From positions 18,964-82,963 of the forward strand of contig SUUM01000002.1 in the NCBI GenBank assembly GCA_015062525.1: 64,000 nt of DNA. Reading direction: 5' to 3'. The position numbers were made by a program, and so were the translations under genes. A model generated the notes under the pieces. That model saw only the letters and a list, made by a program, of their open reading frames with translations, did no database searches and had not been told where the DNA came from. How positions within the stretch are numbered: position 1 is the stretch's first letter; each line of letters opens with the position of its first letter. Source of the stretch: Alphaproteobacteria bacterium (GTDB lineage Bacteria; Pseudomonadota; Alphaproteobacteria; Rs-D84). Below, one piece after another: positions 24,396 through 32,967 of this stretch.

Positions 24396-26378
24396 ATGGA
24401 CAGTAAATTCTGGAATATTATTGGAATTATTGCGGTCGTGGCAACGATTGCATGGGCAAATTTTTACACAAAGGAGAAAACGATTATGGCGGGTATCAAA
24501 TTGGAAAACATGGATATGACGGTAAAACCAGGCGATGATTTTTATGCATACGCAAATGGTGGTTGGCAGAAGCGCAATCCGATTCCAGATGACTATTCGC
24601 GATTTGGCGCTTTTGAGGTTTTGCGCAATACAAACCTGGAACGCACGCGCGAAATTGCCGAAAACGATAATGGTAAAATCGGCACGCTGTATAAAATTGC
24701 AATGGATGAAAAGAAATTAAATGCAGACGGCACAAAACCCGTTGCGCCACAGCTGGCGGAAATTGACAATCTGACACGCGCAGGTTTAGAAGAATATCTG
24801 GGGCGGACATTCACGTATTCATCCGCCTTTTGGGGCGACGGGGTTGCGCTGGACGAAAAAGACAGCGAACATTATCTGTATAATATTGGCCAGGGCGGAT
24901 TGGGATTGTCGCGCGATTACTATTTCGATACAGACAAAAAATCAATTGAAATCCGCAAAAAGTACCGCGAATTTATCGCAAAACAGATGAATAACTTTGG
25001 CATAGCGGTTGATGTTGATAAACTGTACGCGCTGGAAGAACGTATGGCAAAGTCATTCTATCCCAAGGAAAAATTACGCGATCCACATGCAAACTATCAC
25101 AAGATGAGTTTGGAACAGGTCAAAGAAAAATTTCCTGAATTTGATTGGGATACATTTTTGTCTGCACGTGGCGCGGGCGCGGCAAAATTTATGAACGTTG
25201 CCCAGCCCGAAGCAATCGCAGAATCAATCGCAATTATGAATGATACAGATTTTGAATTGATTAAGACCTATTTGAAATATCGTATTGTTGGTGCGGCGGA
25301 TACGGTGCTGGACGACAAAACATATGGCATTTCATTTGACTTTTATAATCGCACAATGGCGGGACAAAAAGAACCAAAGCCACGCTGGAAACGTGCGGTG
25401 TCGTTAATTGACGGCTCGCTGGGTGAAGAGGTCGGTCGCATTTATGTTGAAAAATATTTTTCCGCCGATGCCAAGGAACGCATGCAGACATTGGTTAAAA
25501 ATCTGCAACGCGCATATGCGATGCGTATGGAAAATCTGGGATGGATGTCAGATGAAACCAAGCAAAAGGCATTGGAAAAACTGTCAACGTTCCGCGCAAA
25601 AATTGGATATCCAGATACATGGCGCGATTATTCAAAACTGGAAATCAAGAATGATTCTTTGTGGGAAAATATGATTCGTGTTGCGCAATTCGAAGATGCG
25701 TACTGGATTGAAAAAATTGGCCAGAAAAAAGACCCCAACATTTGGTATATGAACGCACACGAAGTGAACGCATATTATGACCCATCGACGAATGAAATTT
25801 GTTTCCCAGCGGGAATTTTGCAATATCCGTTCTTTGACATGGCGGCAGATGACGCGTTTAACTATGGCGCAATCGGTGCGGTTATCGGGCACGAAATGAC
25901 ACATGGGTTCGATGATTCTGGGCGTCATTTTGATAAAGATGGAAATATGACCGATTGGTGGACAACATTGGATGCGGCACGATTTGACGAACGCGCAAAT
26001 GTGATGAAAGAATTTTTTAATAAAATTAAAATCACAGACGATGTTTATGCCAACGGGGAATTTACATTGGGCGAAAATTTGGCGGACTATGGCGGCGTAT
26101 CAATTGCGTATGATGCGTATAAAAAATTTGGCGTTGCCACGGGCGATGCTGAAAACATCAGCGCAGACAGACGGTTCTTTATTGCGTATGCCGGTGCATG
26201 GGCGCAAAACATTCGTCCCGCCGAAGAAATTCGCCTGACCAAGGTTGATGAACATTCATTGGGCAAAAATCGTGTAAATGGCATTTTGCCACATATTAAT
26301 GCATGGTATGATGCATTTGACATAAAATCTGATTCTCCAATGTATATTTTACCCGGCGAACGTGTAAAGTTGTGGTAA
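24396..26378 (+). CDS. M13 family zinc metallopeptidase
   Basis: A 660-residue neprilysin-type (PepO-like) oligopeptidase. The zinc site is HEMTH (His499, Glu500, His503) with the third ligand Glu560 in ENLADYGG, and NAYYDPSTNEICFPAGIL forms the substrate-binding segment. From the ATG at 24396 the protein has a membrane segment (residues 6-22) and would be a membrane-anchored periplasmic enzyme. A second in-frame ATG at 24486 follows AAGGAG and would give a cytosolic form of 630 residues. Both starts are credible. Located one base after hemW; followed by the repeat array. Confidence 0.92.
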   Translation: MDSKFWNIIGIIAVVATIAWANFYTKEKTIMAGIKLENMDMTVKPGDDFYAYANGGWQKRNPIPDDYSRFGAFEVLRNTNLERTREIAENDNGKIGTLYKIAMDEKKLNADGTKPVAPQLAEIDNLTRAGLEEYLGRTFTYSSAFWGDGVALDEKDSEHYLYNIGQGGLGLSRDYYFDTDKKSIEIRKKYREFIAKQMNNFGIAVDVDKLYALEERMAKSFYPKEKLRDPHANYHKMSLEQVKEKFPEFDWDTFLSARGAGAAKFMNVAQPEAIAESIAIMNDTDFELIKTYLKYRIVGAADTVLDDKTYGISFDFYNRTMAGQKEPKPRWKRAVSLIDGSLGEEVGRIYVEKYFSADAKERMQTLVKNLQRAYAMRMENLGWMSDETKQKALEKLSTFRAKIGYPDTWRDYSKLEIKNDSLWENMIRVAQFEDAYWIEKIGQKKDPNIWYMNAHEVNAYYDPSTNEICFPAGILQYPFFDMAADDAFNYGAIGAVIGHEMTHGFDDSGRHFDKDGNMTDWWTTLDAARFDERANVMKEFFNKIKITDDVYANGEFTLGENLADYGGVSIAYDAYKKFGVATGDAENISADRRFFIAYAGAWAQNIRPAEEIRLTKVDEHSLGKNRVNGILPHINAWYDAFDIKSDSPMYILPGERVKLW

Positions 26379-26518
26379 GCCACACATTTGCCATACGGCG
26401 GGAAAAGGGACTTAAAACCACGCGCAAAGCGCGCACAAATAATAAAGGATTCTATAACCTGGGTCCCGTGGTCCAGCCACGGGATGACAGGTGCTTTAAT
26501 TGCTCTTTGCTCATTGAT
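26379..26518. repeat. Palindromic intergenic sequence before the repeat array
   Basis: No gene. TCCCGTGG/CCACGGGA (near 26463-26483) followed by ATGACAGGTG resembles the palindromic ends seen inside the neighbouring repeat units. Confidence 0.55.
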
Positions 26519-26891
26519 AAAAAATCCCCCACCCGTTGGATTTTTTAATTCCCCTCCTGTGGAGGGGGGCGGACCGGCGCAAGCCGGTGGGGAGGGTTGC
26601 TTAAGTCATCGGTGGGCGGAAAAATTACCCCCCCGTCACCCCGGCGCAGGCCGGGGTCCACTGTTTCATAGTGCAAATAATAAATCCGCAGAAGACAATG
26701 GATACCGGCCTTCGCCGGTATGACAGGCACTTTAATTGCGTTTTGCGCTTTTTATCTCGGCTGTGCTGTGCACAGACGGATGCTCTTTGCTCTTTAATTG
26801 CCCAACGGGCAAACTTAGATCATGACTTGTCCCACGAAGCCTTGGCGCAGTGGGATTCCGCCACTAACCACTTGCACTTACACTAACCACT
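26519..26891. repeat. Repeat array unit 1 (diverged, about 373 bp)
   Basis: This is the first of three tandem units and carries small insertions relative to the other two. Each unit contains, in order, a hairpin AATCCCCCACCC..., a CCCCTCC/GGAGGGG palindrome, CCCCGGCGCAGGCCGGGG, a weaker ACCGGCC/GGCCGGT type palindrome, and an end ACTAACCACT. The short ORFs inside translate the palindromes and are not genes. Confidence 0.9.
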
Positions 26892-27256
26892 AAAAAATCC
26901 CCCACCCGGGGGATTTTTAAATTCCCCTCCTGTGGAGGGGGCGGACCGGCGCATGCCGGTGGGGAGGGTTGCTTAAGTCATCAGTGGGCGGAAAAATTAC
27001 CCCCCGTCACCCCGGCGCAGGCCGGGGTCCACTGTTTCATAGTGCAAATAATAAAGTCCGCAGAACACAATGGATACCAGTCTGCGCCGGTATGACAAGT
27101 GCTTTAATTGCACTTTTTATCTCGGCTGTGCTGTGCACAGACGGATGCTCTTTGCTCTTTAATTGCCCAACGGGCAAACTTAGATCATGACTTGTCCCAC
27201 GAAGCCTTGGCGCAGTGGGATTCCGCCACTAACCACTTGCACTTACACTAACCACT
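26892..27256. repeat. Repeat array unit 2 (365 bp)
   Basis: Near-identical or identical to the next unit; the 73-codon frame inside both copies translates to exactly the same sequence. Period 365 bp measured from the TAAAAAATCC word. Confidence 0.95.
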
Positions 27257-27621
27257 AAAAAATCCCCCACCCGGGGGATTTTTAAATTCCCCTCCTGTGG
27301 AGGGGGCGGACCGGCGCATGCCGGTGGGGAGGGTTGCTTAAGTCATCAGTGGGCGGAAAAATTACCCCCCGTCACCCCGGCGCAGGCCGGGGTCCACTGT
27401 TTCATAGTGCAAATAATAAAGTCCGCAGAACACAATGGATACCAGTCTGCGCCGGTATGACAAGTGCTTTAATTGCACTTTTTATCTCGGCTGTGCTGTG
27501 CACAGACGGATGCTCTTTGCTCTTTAATTGCCCAACGGGCAAACTTAGATCATGACTTGTCCCACGAAGCCTTGGCGCAGTGGGATTCCGCCACTAACCA
27601 CTTGCACTTACACTAACCACT
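27257..27621. repeat. Repeat array unit 3 (365 bp)
   Basis: Third tandem unit, matching unit 2. It ends exactly at the terminator of the virB10 operon. Together with units 1 and 2 it leaves about 1.1 kb without a gene. Confidence 0.95.
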
Positions 27622-27650
27622 AAAAAATCCCGCCAAGTGGCGGGATTTTT
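27622..27650. terminator. Terminator of the virB8-virB9-virB10 operon
   Basis: ATCCCGCC/GGCGGGAT stem (27627-27646), loop AAGT, flanked by A and T runs on both sides. Confidence 0.88.
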
Positions 27651-30033
27651 ATAGTATCGGCGGGAAACAATCGCCACCGGCCTCGGGGCAACAATTAAAT
27701 CCTTGTTCACCCATATCGGTGTATATTTCCCCCGGACAGCATCCATTTGCATCTGGGGCAATATTGCCTTCGCACATAATTTGTTCAACAACTTCTTCGA
27801 CTTCGGCTGGCGCTTCTGGTTGATTGAACGGATTTTCAATTGCGCCGGTTTCTGTATCGTATTTCAACCCCAAAACCTGTTCATTATACGCCTGTTGTCC
27901 CTGGTCTTTAATATATGCAATACTGTTCTTATTATCTGACGACTGCTGATTTTCATAGACCTGTTTTTGTTTTGCGTTATTCTTGGCCTCATATTGATTT
28001 GCCTGACAATATGCTAAAACAGTACTATAACTATAACCCATCTTAGATATCTGTTTATACTCATCGTCGGACAGTGTCAATTTACCATTTGAATACGACG
28101 AACAAAAATCTTCAAGGTTAAAACTGCGTACTTGACCAACCCAATCTGGACCTTCACGATTTACTTCAACTGCACCCTCGGTTAACGTGTTATAATCTGC
28201 TCGTTCAGAACTTTTGCTTCGTTCATAGTAACTTTCCACATAACACTTACCGTGTTCCTCAGCACAAACCACAATTAAATCCTCGGGCGAATAGACTGTA
28301 ATGCGTGTACCTGCGGCAATTGTAAATGGCGGAACAGTATTGTCCATCATATCAACCAACAATTTCTGTGCCACTTGATTCCAGGCGGTAATAATTTCAT
28401 TTTTTGCCAGTTCCGATGAACGCAACGTTCCGCTTTGAACAACGGTATTGTTGTCCAAATCAATTTGATTCACAAACGCATCTGACACCGGCGCAATCAG
28501 GTTCACCGCCGCCGGTACAATTGCTGTCAGCATTGGCATAACAAACTGTTCCATATAATCGGTGCTGCCACGTCCCGGTACACCAACACGTCCCTGGGCG
28601 TCGCCCGCAAATGGCTGATTGGCTGTGGTGTTAAAGTTAAATTCCACGCCATCTGGACGAATAAATTGATACCAATTTATTTGCATACGACCAATTGCCT
28701 TGTACGGTCCTGGCAAATCGCCGGTCACATAGCCCAGCATCAATGTTCCGGCTGGGATTATAATATTACGTCCATCATCCGAATAAACATTTCTGTCCAC
28801 CGTTGCGCGAACGGGCAGTGGGCGGCCTTCTTCATAGACGCTTGCATCTGCGCGAACCTCGGACACAATTGTGGCTGGAATTGGTTTGTACTGACGTAAA
28901 ACGAAACTGCGATCATATGGCTGCGAAGCAACAACTGCCGTACTGTCACCAGATGTCCCATACACAACATCCTTGACCGGTGCTGGTTTGATAACATTTG
29001 CAAAACCGCCTTCTTTATCGCCCATACGCATTGCGCCACCACTAACAACATCCGACACATCATCCAACTGTTGTGCGCGGTTCACCTTTTTTATTGCGGG
29101 CGCATTGCTCAGTTCTGGAATCTCGCCACCGCTGATAACGGAAAAACCAATATGTTCGGCATCTGTGCCGATTTTCTTTCCTTTGTCATCAGTTATAATA
29201 CCGTTATCTGGATTATATGTTCCTGTTGGCTCTGTGCAATCCTTGTCTGAAAAAGGATGATATTTATACGCGCCACCGCTTGGCTTAATCCATCCAATTT
29301 GGCGCCCCGATGTGCCATAGGCCGGAAATGCGAAATCCGAACACCCATCTGGAATTTCATAAGATTCTGTGTCCAGGTCCGCAACAGGTTCTTCTTCTGG
29401 TTCGTCAAACGAAATCGATGGTGCGATGCTTTCTATTTCGCGTTTTATTTCCTGCTGTATGATTACAGGCTCTGGCTCTGGTTCTGGCATAACGACTGGT
29501 TTTGGTGCCTCGATTGGTTTTGGGTCTACCTTGGGGGCGACCGCGCCCAGTGTCAGAACAATTTTATCTGTATGCTTCATCGCATCTGATTCATCTGCGT
29601 CATGCCAATCAATAAATACAGGTATCGTTTCAACCGATGCGATTGTGGTTGGCGTGTATGAAAACTCAACCTTGCATGCCAGATTTGCGTTAATCTGTCC
29701 CATTTGCGGACACGAAGATGCGACTTTCAGTCCCGCAATATCCTTGTGCGCACGAACCGCAGTAACCTTGACCGGCGCGGTTGCCCAAACTTTAATTATC
29801 TGCGTTTTTTTGTCGCCAACCAAAACATCGACCCAACTAATCATATCTGGGTTGATTTTCAGTTCCGTCGGCACCTGGTCTGTTTTTGAAATGTCTTCCT
29901 GGCTTTCATCGCCGCTTATCAACAGCGTCAGCAGTATTATTACCAACACAAACGCCACCGCCAGCAACAACCACTGCACGCGCTTTGGTGTATTTTGACG
30001 TAATTCTGAAAATTGTTCTTTCAGTTTGCTCAT
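27649..30033 (-). CDS. virB10: VirB10/TrbI-like core protein with cysteine-rich C-terminal tail
   Basis: A 794-residue bitopic protein. A short cytoplasmic N-terminus is followed by a membrane helix (about 20-41) and a Pro/Glu-rich periplasmic stretch (PEPEPEP). The TrbI domain has DRNVYSDDGRNIIIPAGT, MQINWYQFIRPDGVEF and AAGTRITVYSPEDLIVV. VirB10 spans the envelope and, with VirB7 and VirB9, forms the outer-membrane core of type IV secretion systems. Beyond the domain come about 200 extra residues: a helical, Gln-rich part, then a tail with CEGN, GCCPGE, NCCPE and GDCFPP. This tail is unusual and may be surface-exposed and disulfide-linked. It starts 18 nt after virB9. Confidence 0.85.
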   Translation of the reverse strand: MSKLKEQFSELRQNTPKRVQWLLLAVAFVLVIILLTLLISGDESQEDISKTDQVPTELKINPDMISWVDVLVGDKKTQIIKVWATAPVKVTAVRAHKDIAGLKVASSCPQMGQINANLACKVEFSYTPTTIASVETIPVFIDWHDADESDAMKHTDKIVLTLGAVAPKVDPKPIEAPKPVVMPEPEPEPVIIQQEIKREIESIAPSISFDEPEEEPVADLDTESYEIPDGCSDFAFPAYGTSGRQIGWIKPSGGAYKYHPFSDKDCTEPTGTYNPDNGIITDDKGKKIGTDAEHIGFSVISGGEIPELSNAPAIKKVNRAQQLDDVSDVVSGGAMRMGDKEGGFANVIKPAPVKDVVYGTSGDSTAVVASQPYDRSFVLRQYKPIPATIVSEVRADASVYEEGRPLPVRATVDRNVYSDDGRNIIIPAGTLMLGYVTGDLPGPYKAIGRMQINWYQFIRPDGVEFNFNTTANQPFAGDAQGRVGVPGRGSTDYMEQFVMPMLTAIVPAAVNLIAPVSDAFVNQIDLDNNTVVQSGTLRSSELAKNEIITAWNQVAQKLLVDMMDNTVPPFTIAAGTRITVYSPEDLIVVCAEEHGKCYVESYYERSKSSERADYNTLTEGAVEVNREGPDWVGQVRSFNLEDFCSSYSNGKLTLSDDEYKQISKMGYSYSTVLAYCQANQYEAKNNAKQKQVYENQQSSDNKNSIAYIKDQGQQAYNEQVLGLKYDTETGAIENPFNQPEAPAEVEEVVEQIMCEGNIAPDANGCCPGEIYTDMGEQGFNCCPEAGGDCFPPIL

Positions 30034-30051
30034 CCCCTAAACCCACTGTCT

Positions 30052-31566
30052 TTATTGCATACGAATTACACTGCAACTTGTGCCGCTGAACTTTAACAGT
30101 TTATCGCACAGCGTCTGCGCCGTATCAATGTCTGCCAACGGTCCTATGCGCAGGCGATATTGACGTGCCGCCGACGATGTCGCGCCCAATTCGCCAACCC
30201 CCTGTTCGTCCACCGCAAAGAACACCATGTCTTTGTACGGTGTCAATAGTCCCTGACCATCTTCGCCACTGAATTTCGCCAACAATGTCGTCCAATAATC
30301 ATCCAACGCCTTGACCGAAGTATCGGATTTTAATTCAACCGCAACACCAACCTGATTGCTGGCAATCAGCGGGATGTTCGTCTGTGGCAAATATGCACCC
30401 GCCGTATTGCGTTGTTGTGGCAACATATTGACAACACTGCCGCTGCCCTGTGGCATCGCCTGGGGTACTGTAAATCCGGCCGGCATATAGTATCCTGCGC
30501 CCGTTGTTGGATTGACGGTCTGGTTATTGCCAACGAATACCGGTGTCCCTGTATAATTCATACTCATATTCATTGCACTTAAACTGTCTGTGTATGCGAT
30601 ATTATTCAGCGATTGGCCCGACAGCATGCTTTGTGCAACATTTGCCTCGGCCAATGCCATAACCGATGCTGTATCCGCAATCAGGAATGGTTTTTCGCGT
30701 TTTTTGATGCATACAATTCTTTGTCCACTACGCAGAACCATGTCGCCAACCGCCTCGACAATTAACAGGCGACCATCTTCGCCATCTGTGCGGAAACCGA
30801 CCGGTGATTCACCGCCTTCGACCAACAGTGATACAACCGGGCGTTGTGTCATTGCAATAACTTTGTCGCCAAAGTCAATATATGTAAATATGCGGTCGCG
30901 CCACACGCGTTCCGGTGCAATTACATAGTCGTCTGGATTTGGCACAAATATATCTAAATCGAAACGGAATTCAGACGGGTCAATTTTCATAGATTTAATC
31001 CAACCATAATCTTCACCATCTGCGCCAATAACTGACGTTTGTTGGGCAGATTTTTGGAAAATAGATTTTGCGCCACCCGATGTTGTTGCCACCGCGCCCG
31101 CCATTGGCAAACTTCCATTGCCATCCAACAAAACATCAACCTGGGAATAGGTAATTTCGCTGGAATTAGATGGTTCGCTGCGCAGATAGAATATGTATTT
31201 ATTGCCCGATTTGCCCGTCACAATCATATTTGTATCCGAGCCTTGGTTGTCACCCTCTGGTGAAATGAACATTGTTCGGTCGCCCTGGGTCGCATCGATT
31301 TGGAACAGGCCTTGATTTCCCACAACCGCGTCTGCAATCTGTTCCCCATTGGGCAACGTTATCATCGTAACCATTCCGTTGCGCAATTTGATTGGCAACA
31401 CAGACCCCGCCGACCATGTCAGCTGGGCATAACCTGGCTTAATACTGCCCGCGGTCATATTTGCGGTCGGATTGTCCCATGCTTCCTGTACGCCATAGGA
31501 TGCTGCGTACGCAGGCAACGCCAAAACACCCACCAAACAAAATGTAAATAACTTTGAAACTGTCAT
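30052..31566 (-). CDS. virB9: VirB9/TrbG-like core protein with SPOR-like C-terminus
   Basis: A 504-residue periplasmic protein with a signal peptide ending near PAYAA. The N-terminal VirB9 part has MITLPNGEQIADAVVG and NKYIFYLRSE. The C-terminal VirB9 part has VWRDRIFTYIDFGDKVIAM and MVLRSGQRIVCI. After a Gly/Pro/Asn-rich linker the last 75 residues look like a SPOR domain (GVAVEL... QYRLRIGPLADIDTAQTLCDKLL), which binds denuded septal glycan in other proteins. A SPOR extension is not usual in VirB9. The ATG at 31566 follows AAGGA. Operon partner of virB8 (29-nt gap) and virB10. Confidence 0.83.
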   Translation of the reverse strand: MTVSKLFTFCLVGVLALPAYAASYGVQEAWDNPTANMTAGSIKPGYAQLTWSAGSVLPIKLRNGMVTMITLPNGEQIADAVVGNQGLFQIDATQGDRTMFISPEGDNQGSDTNMIVTGKSGNKYIFYLRSEPSNSSEITYSQVDVLLDGNGSLPMAGAVATTSGGAKSIFQKSAQQTSVIGADGEDYGWIKSMKIDPSEFRFDLDIFVPNPDDYVIAPERVWRDRIFTYIDFGDKVIAMTQRPVVSLLVEGGESPVGFRTDGEDGRLLIVEAVGDMVLRSGQRIVCIKKREKPFLIADTASVMALAEANVAQSMLSGQSLNNIAYTDSLSAMNMSMNYTGTPVFVGNNQTVNPTTGAGYYMPAGFTVPQAMPQGSGSVVNMLPQQRNTAGAYLPQTNIPLIASNQVGVAVELKSDTSVKALDDYWTTLLAKFSGEDGQGLLTPYKDMVFFAVDEQGVGELGATSSAARQYRLRIGPLADIDTAQTLCDKLLKFSGTSCSVIRMQ

Positions 31567-31595
31567 ACCAATCCTTCCCATCTTTCGTTCTTTTT

Positions 31596-32258
31596 TTATT
31601 CGTTCAGAAATCCTGTGTCCAACGGATCGCCGTTACCAGATACTATTTCGTATTCAGAAACGCGCAACCCCAGCGGGTTGTCCACACGGTCTGCCCATTT
31701 TATCTGGGCGTTATCTTCTGTTTCTAATTTTAATTTGATTGTATAATCTTTTGGCGTGGTATGTCCAGTACTATCAGAACAAGAATACCTAAATTCCACC
31801 TGGTACGCATCCACGGACGCCAAATACATCGGCGCGCCATCAAAATTAACCCGGCAATTAAAACTTGGTGCTTCGCTCATAATTGCGTTGAACAGCGCTG
31901 TGTCTGCAAAGCCCGCGTACACATCGTCGGTGGACATAATGCGAACGGCACCATTAGCGCTGTTCCATTTTTGATGCATTGCATTTGGGTTTTCAAAAAT
32001 TTCATTTCTGTGCCGAATATATTCGCGCACAAATGCCTTGGTATATCTGTCCAGATTTTCGCTTTTTGGCTGCATTTGTACCAGACGTACATCCTGGTTG
32101 TCGCGAACTGTGGTTGTTAAAAAGAATACCTGGGGGCGATTCAACGGAAACATATTATATATCGTCATCCCCAGCGCCACCAACACAACCAATGCCGTTG
32201 CCAGTACGAACGTCATTATTCTGGATAATAAAATTGGCGGTTCTACGCGGTTTTGCAC
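31596..32258 (-). CDS. virB8: VirB8-like protein, GTG start
   Basis: A 220-residue inner-membrane protein: short cytoplasmic N-terminus, one membrane helix (IMTFVLATALVVLVALGM) and a periplasmic domain with RYTKAFVREYIRHRNEIF and MSTDDVYAGFADTALF, the pattern of VirB8/TrbF. VirB8 nucleates assembly of the secretion channel. The GTG at 32258 follows GGGGGAGG; the longer open frame upstream runs through the promoter. First gene of the virB8-9-10 operon, in the standard order. No VirB4, VirB11 or VirD4 ATPase is in this window. Confidence 0.78.
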   Translation of the reverse strand: MQNRVEPPILLSRIMTFVLATALVVLVALGMTIYNMFPLNRPQVFFLTTTVRDNQDVRLVQMQPKSENLDRYTKAFVREYIRHRNEIFENPNAMHQKWNSANGAVRIMSTDDVYAGFADTALFNAIMSEAPSFNCRVNFDGAPMYLASVDAYQVEFRYSCSDSTGHTTPKDYTIKLKLETEDNAQIKWADRVDNPLGLRVSEYEIVSGNGDPLDTGFLNE

Positions 32259-32282
32259 TATTCCTCCCCCTTGATTAAAATG

Positions 32283-32312
32283 ATTGTAGAAAAAAAGTAT
32301 GTCCCTATGCAA
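32283..32312 (-). promoter_or_regulatory. Promoter of virB8-virB9-virB10
   Basis: On the minus strand TTGCAT (32312-32307) and TACAAT (32288-32283) spaced 18 bp; the leader is about 18 nt and holds the ribosome-binding site. Confidence 0.7.
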
Positions 32313-32399
32313 GAAAAAAACTGAACACAAGCAATTAATGTTTTCTGGTGCTGAAAATGTTCTTGCGTGAATTATTAAAAAATATTATAATATTTCCGC

Positions 32400-32427
32400 T
32401 TGATTTTTTGTATTCATGTGCTATTCT
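32400..32427 (+). promoter_or_regulatory. Probable promoter of tRNA-Trp and the secE-rpoC cluster
   Basis: TTGATT (32400-32405) and TATTCT (32422-32427) spaced 16 bp. A perfect TATAAT at 32437-32442 is an alternative -10 box with a poor -35 element. Confidence 0.55.
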
Positions 32428-32470
32428 GTCGCGGACTATAATGTGGCATGTGGTACGTCAAGCGGCACAC

Positions 32471-32544
32471 AGGGGCATAGTTCAACGGTAGAATATCGGT
32501 CTCCAAAACCGCGGATGAGGGTTCGATTCCTTCTGCCCCTGCCA
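32471..32544 (+). tRNA. tRNA-Trp (anticodon CCA)
   Basis: 74-nt cloverleaf beginning AGGGGCATAGTTCAACGG, anticodon loop CTCCAAA with anticodon CCA, T-arm GGTTCGATTCC and encoded CCA end. The position before secE-nusG is a common bacterial arrangement. Confidence 0.97.
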
Positions 32545-32725
32545 ATCTTTTCAAATCGCAATCGCGATTGTGATTTGAAAAGATTTGGTCTTGGTGTGCG
32601 GATGGATTCGAACCCGAATGAAATAATGGTGTTGGGTTCGCATTCGAGTAAGGTTTTGCAAGCGTTTGCGCAGCGAAACCGGTACGAGTGGTGAGCGGTC
32701 GCGAACATTCCTTCTGCCCCTGCCA
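32526..32725 (+). repeat. Direct repeat of the tRNA-Trp 3' end bounding a 181-bp insert
   Basis: The last 19 bases of tRNA-Trp (32526-32544) recur exactly at 32707-32725. The stretch between starts with a long perfect hairpin (TCTTTTCAAATCGCAA with its complement, 32546-32584) and contains TGGATTCGAACC, which on the other strand resembles a tRNA 3' end with CCA. No gene is inside. The form is that of a small element inserted at a tRNA 3' end, or a duplication of the tRNA tail. Confidence 0.75.
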
Positions 32726-32768
32726 TTTTTATAGTTGTGGTAAAATTACGTAATTACAGGCAATTTTT

Positions 32769-32948
32769 ATGAAGAAAATACTGGATTTTTTTAAGTCGGT
32801 TCGCAGTGAATGGTTCAAGATTGTGTGGCCATCGCGCGATAGCGTTATTCGTGCAACAATCATGATTCTGGTGTTTTCTGGGCTTGCGGCGTTGTTCTTC
32901 TTTGTGGTGGACAGCATTTTGAACGCAATTGTTGGATGGGTTTTCTAA
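32769..32948 (+). CDS. secE: Preprotein translocase subunit SecE
   Basis: A 59-residue protein, MKKILDFFKSVRSEW followed by VWPSRDSVIRAT and one membrane helix (IMILVFSGLAALFFFVV). The basic amphipathic helix with the W-P-S/T motif followed by a single transmembrane segment is diagnostic for the short bacterial SecE. It clamps SecY in the Sec translocon at the inner membrane. Location between tRNA-Trp and nusG confirms it. The ribosome-binding site is weak (AGG eight bases upstream). Confidence 0.95.
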   Translation: MKKILDFFKSVRSEWFKIVWPSRDSVIRATIMILVFSGLAALFFFVVDSILNAIVGWVF

Positions 32949-32967
32949 TCAGGCAAAGGACACAGGA

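Noticed and set aside
26969..27555. Two identical 73-codon ORFs (also a related one at 26545-26723)
   Set aside because: They translate the palindromes of the 365-bp repeats (HPGAGRGP and WIPVCAGMT strings are typical of such repeats) and have no ribosome-binding site.
26519..27621. Possible CRISPR array
   Set aside because: Units are 365 bp and identical throughout; there are no short repeats with unique spacers and no cas genes.
32416..32694. ORF across tRNA-Trp
   Set aside because: It reads through the tRNA and the hairpin insert; not a protein gene.
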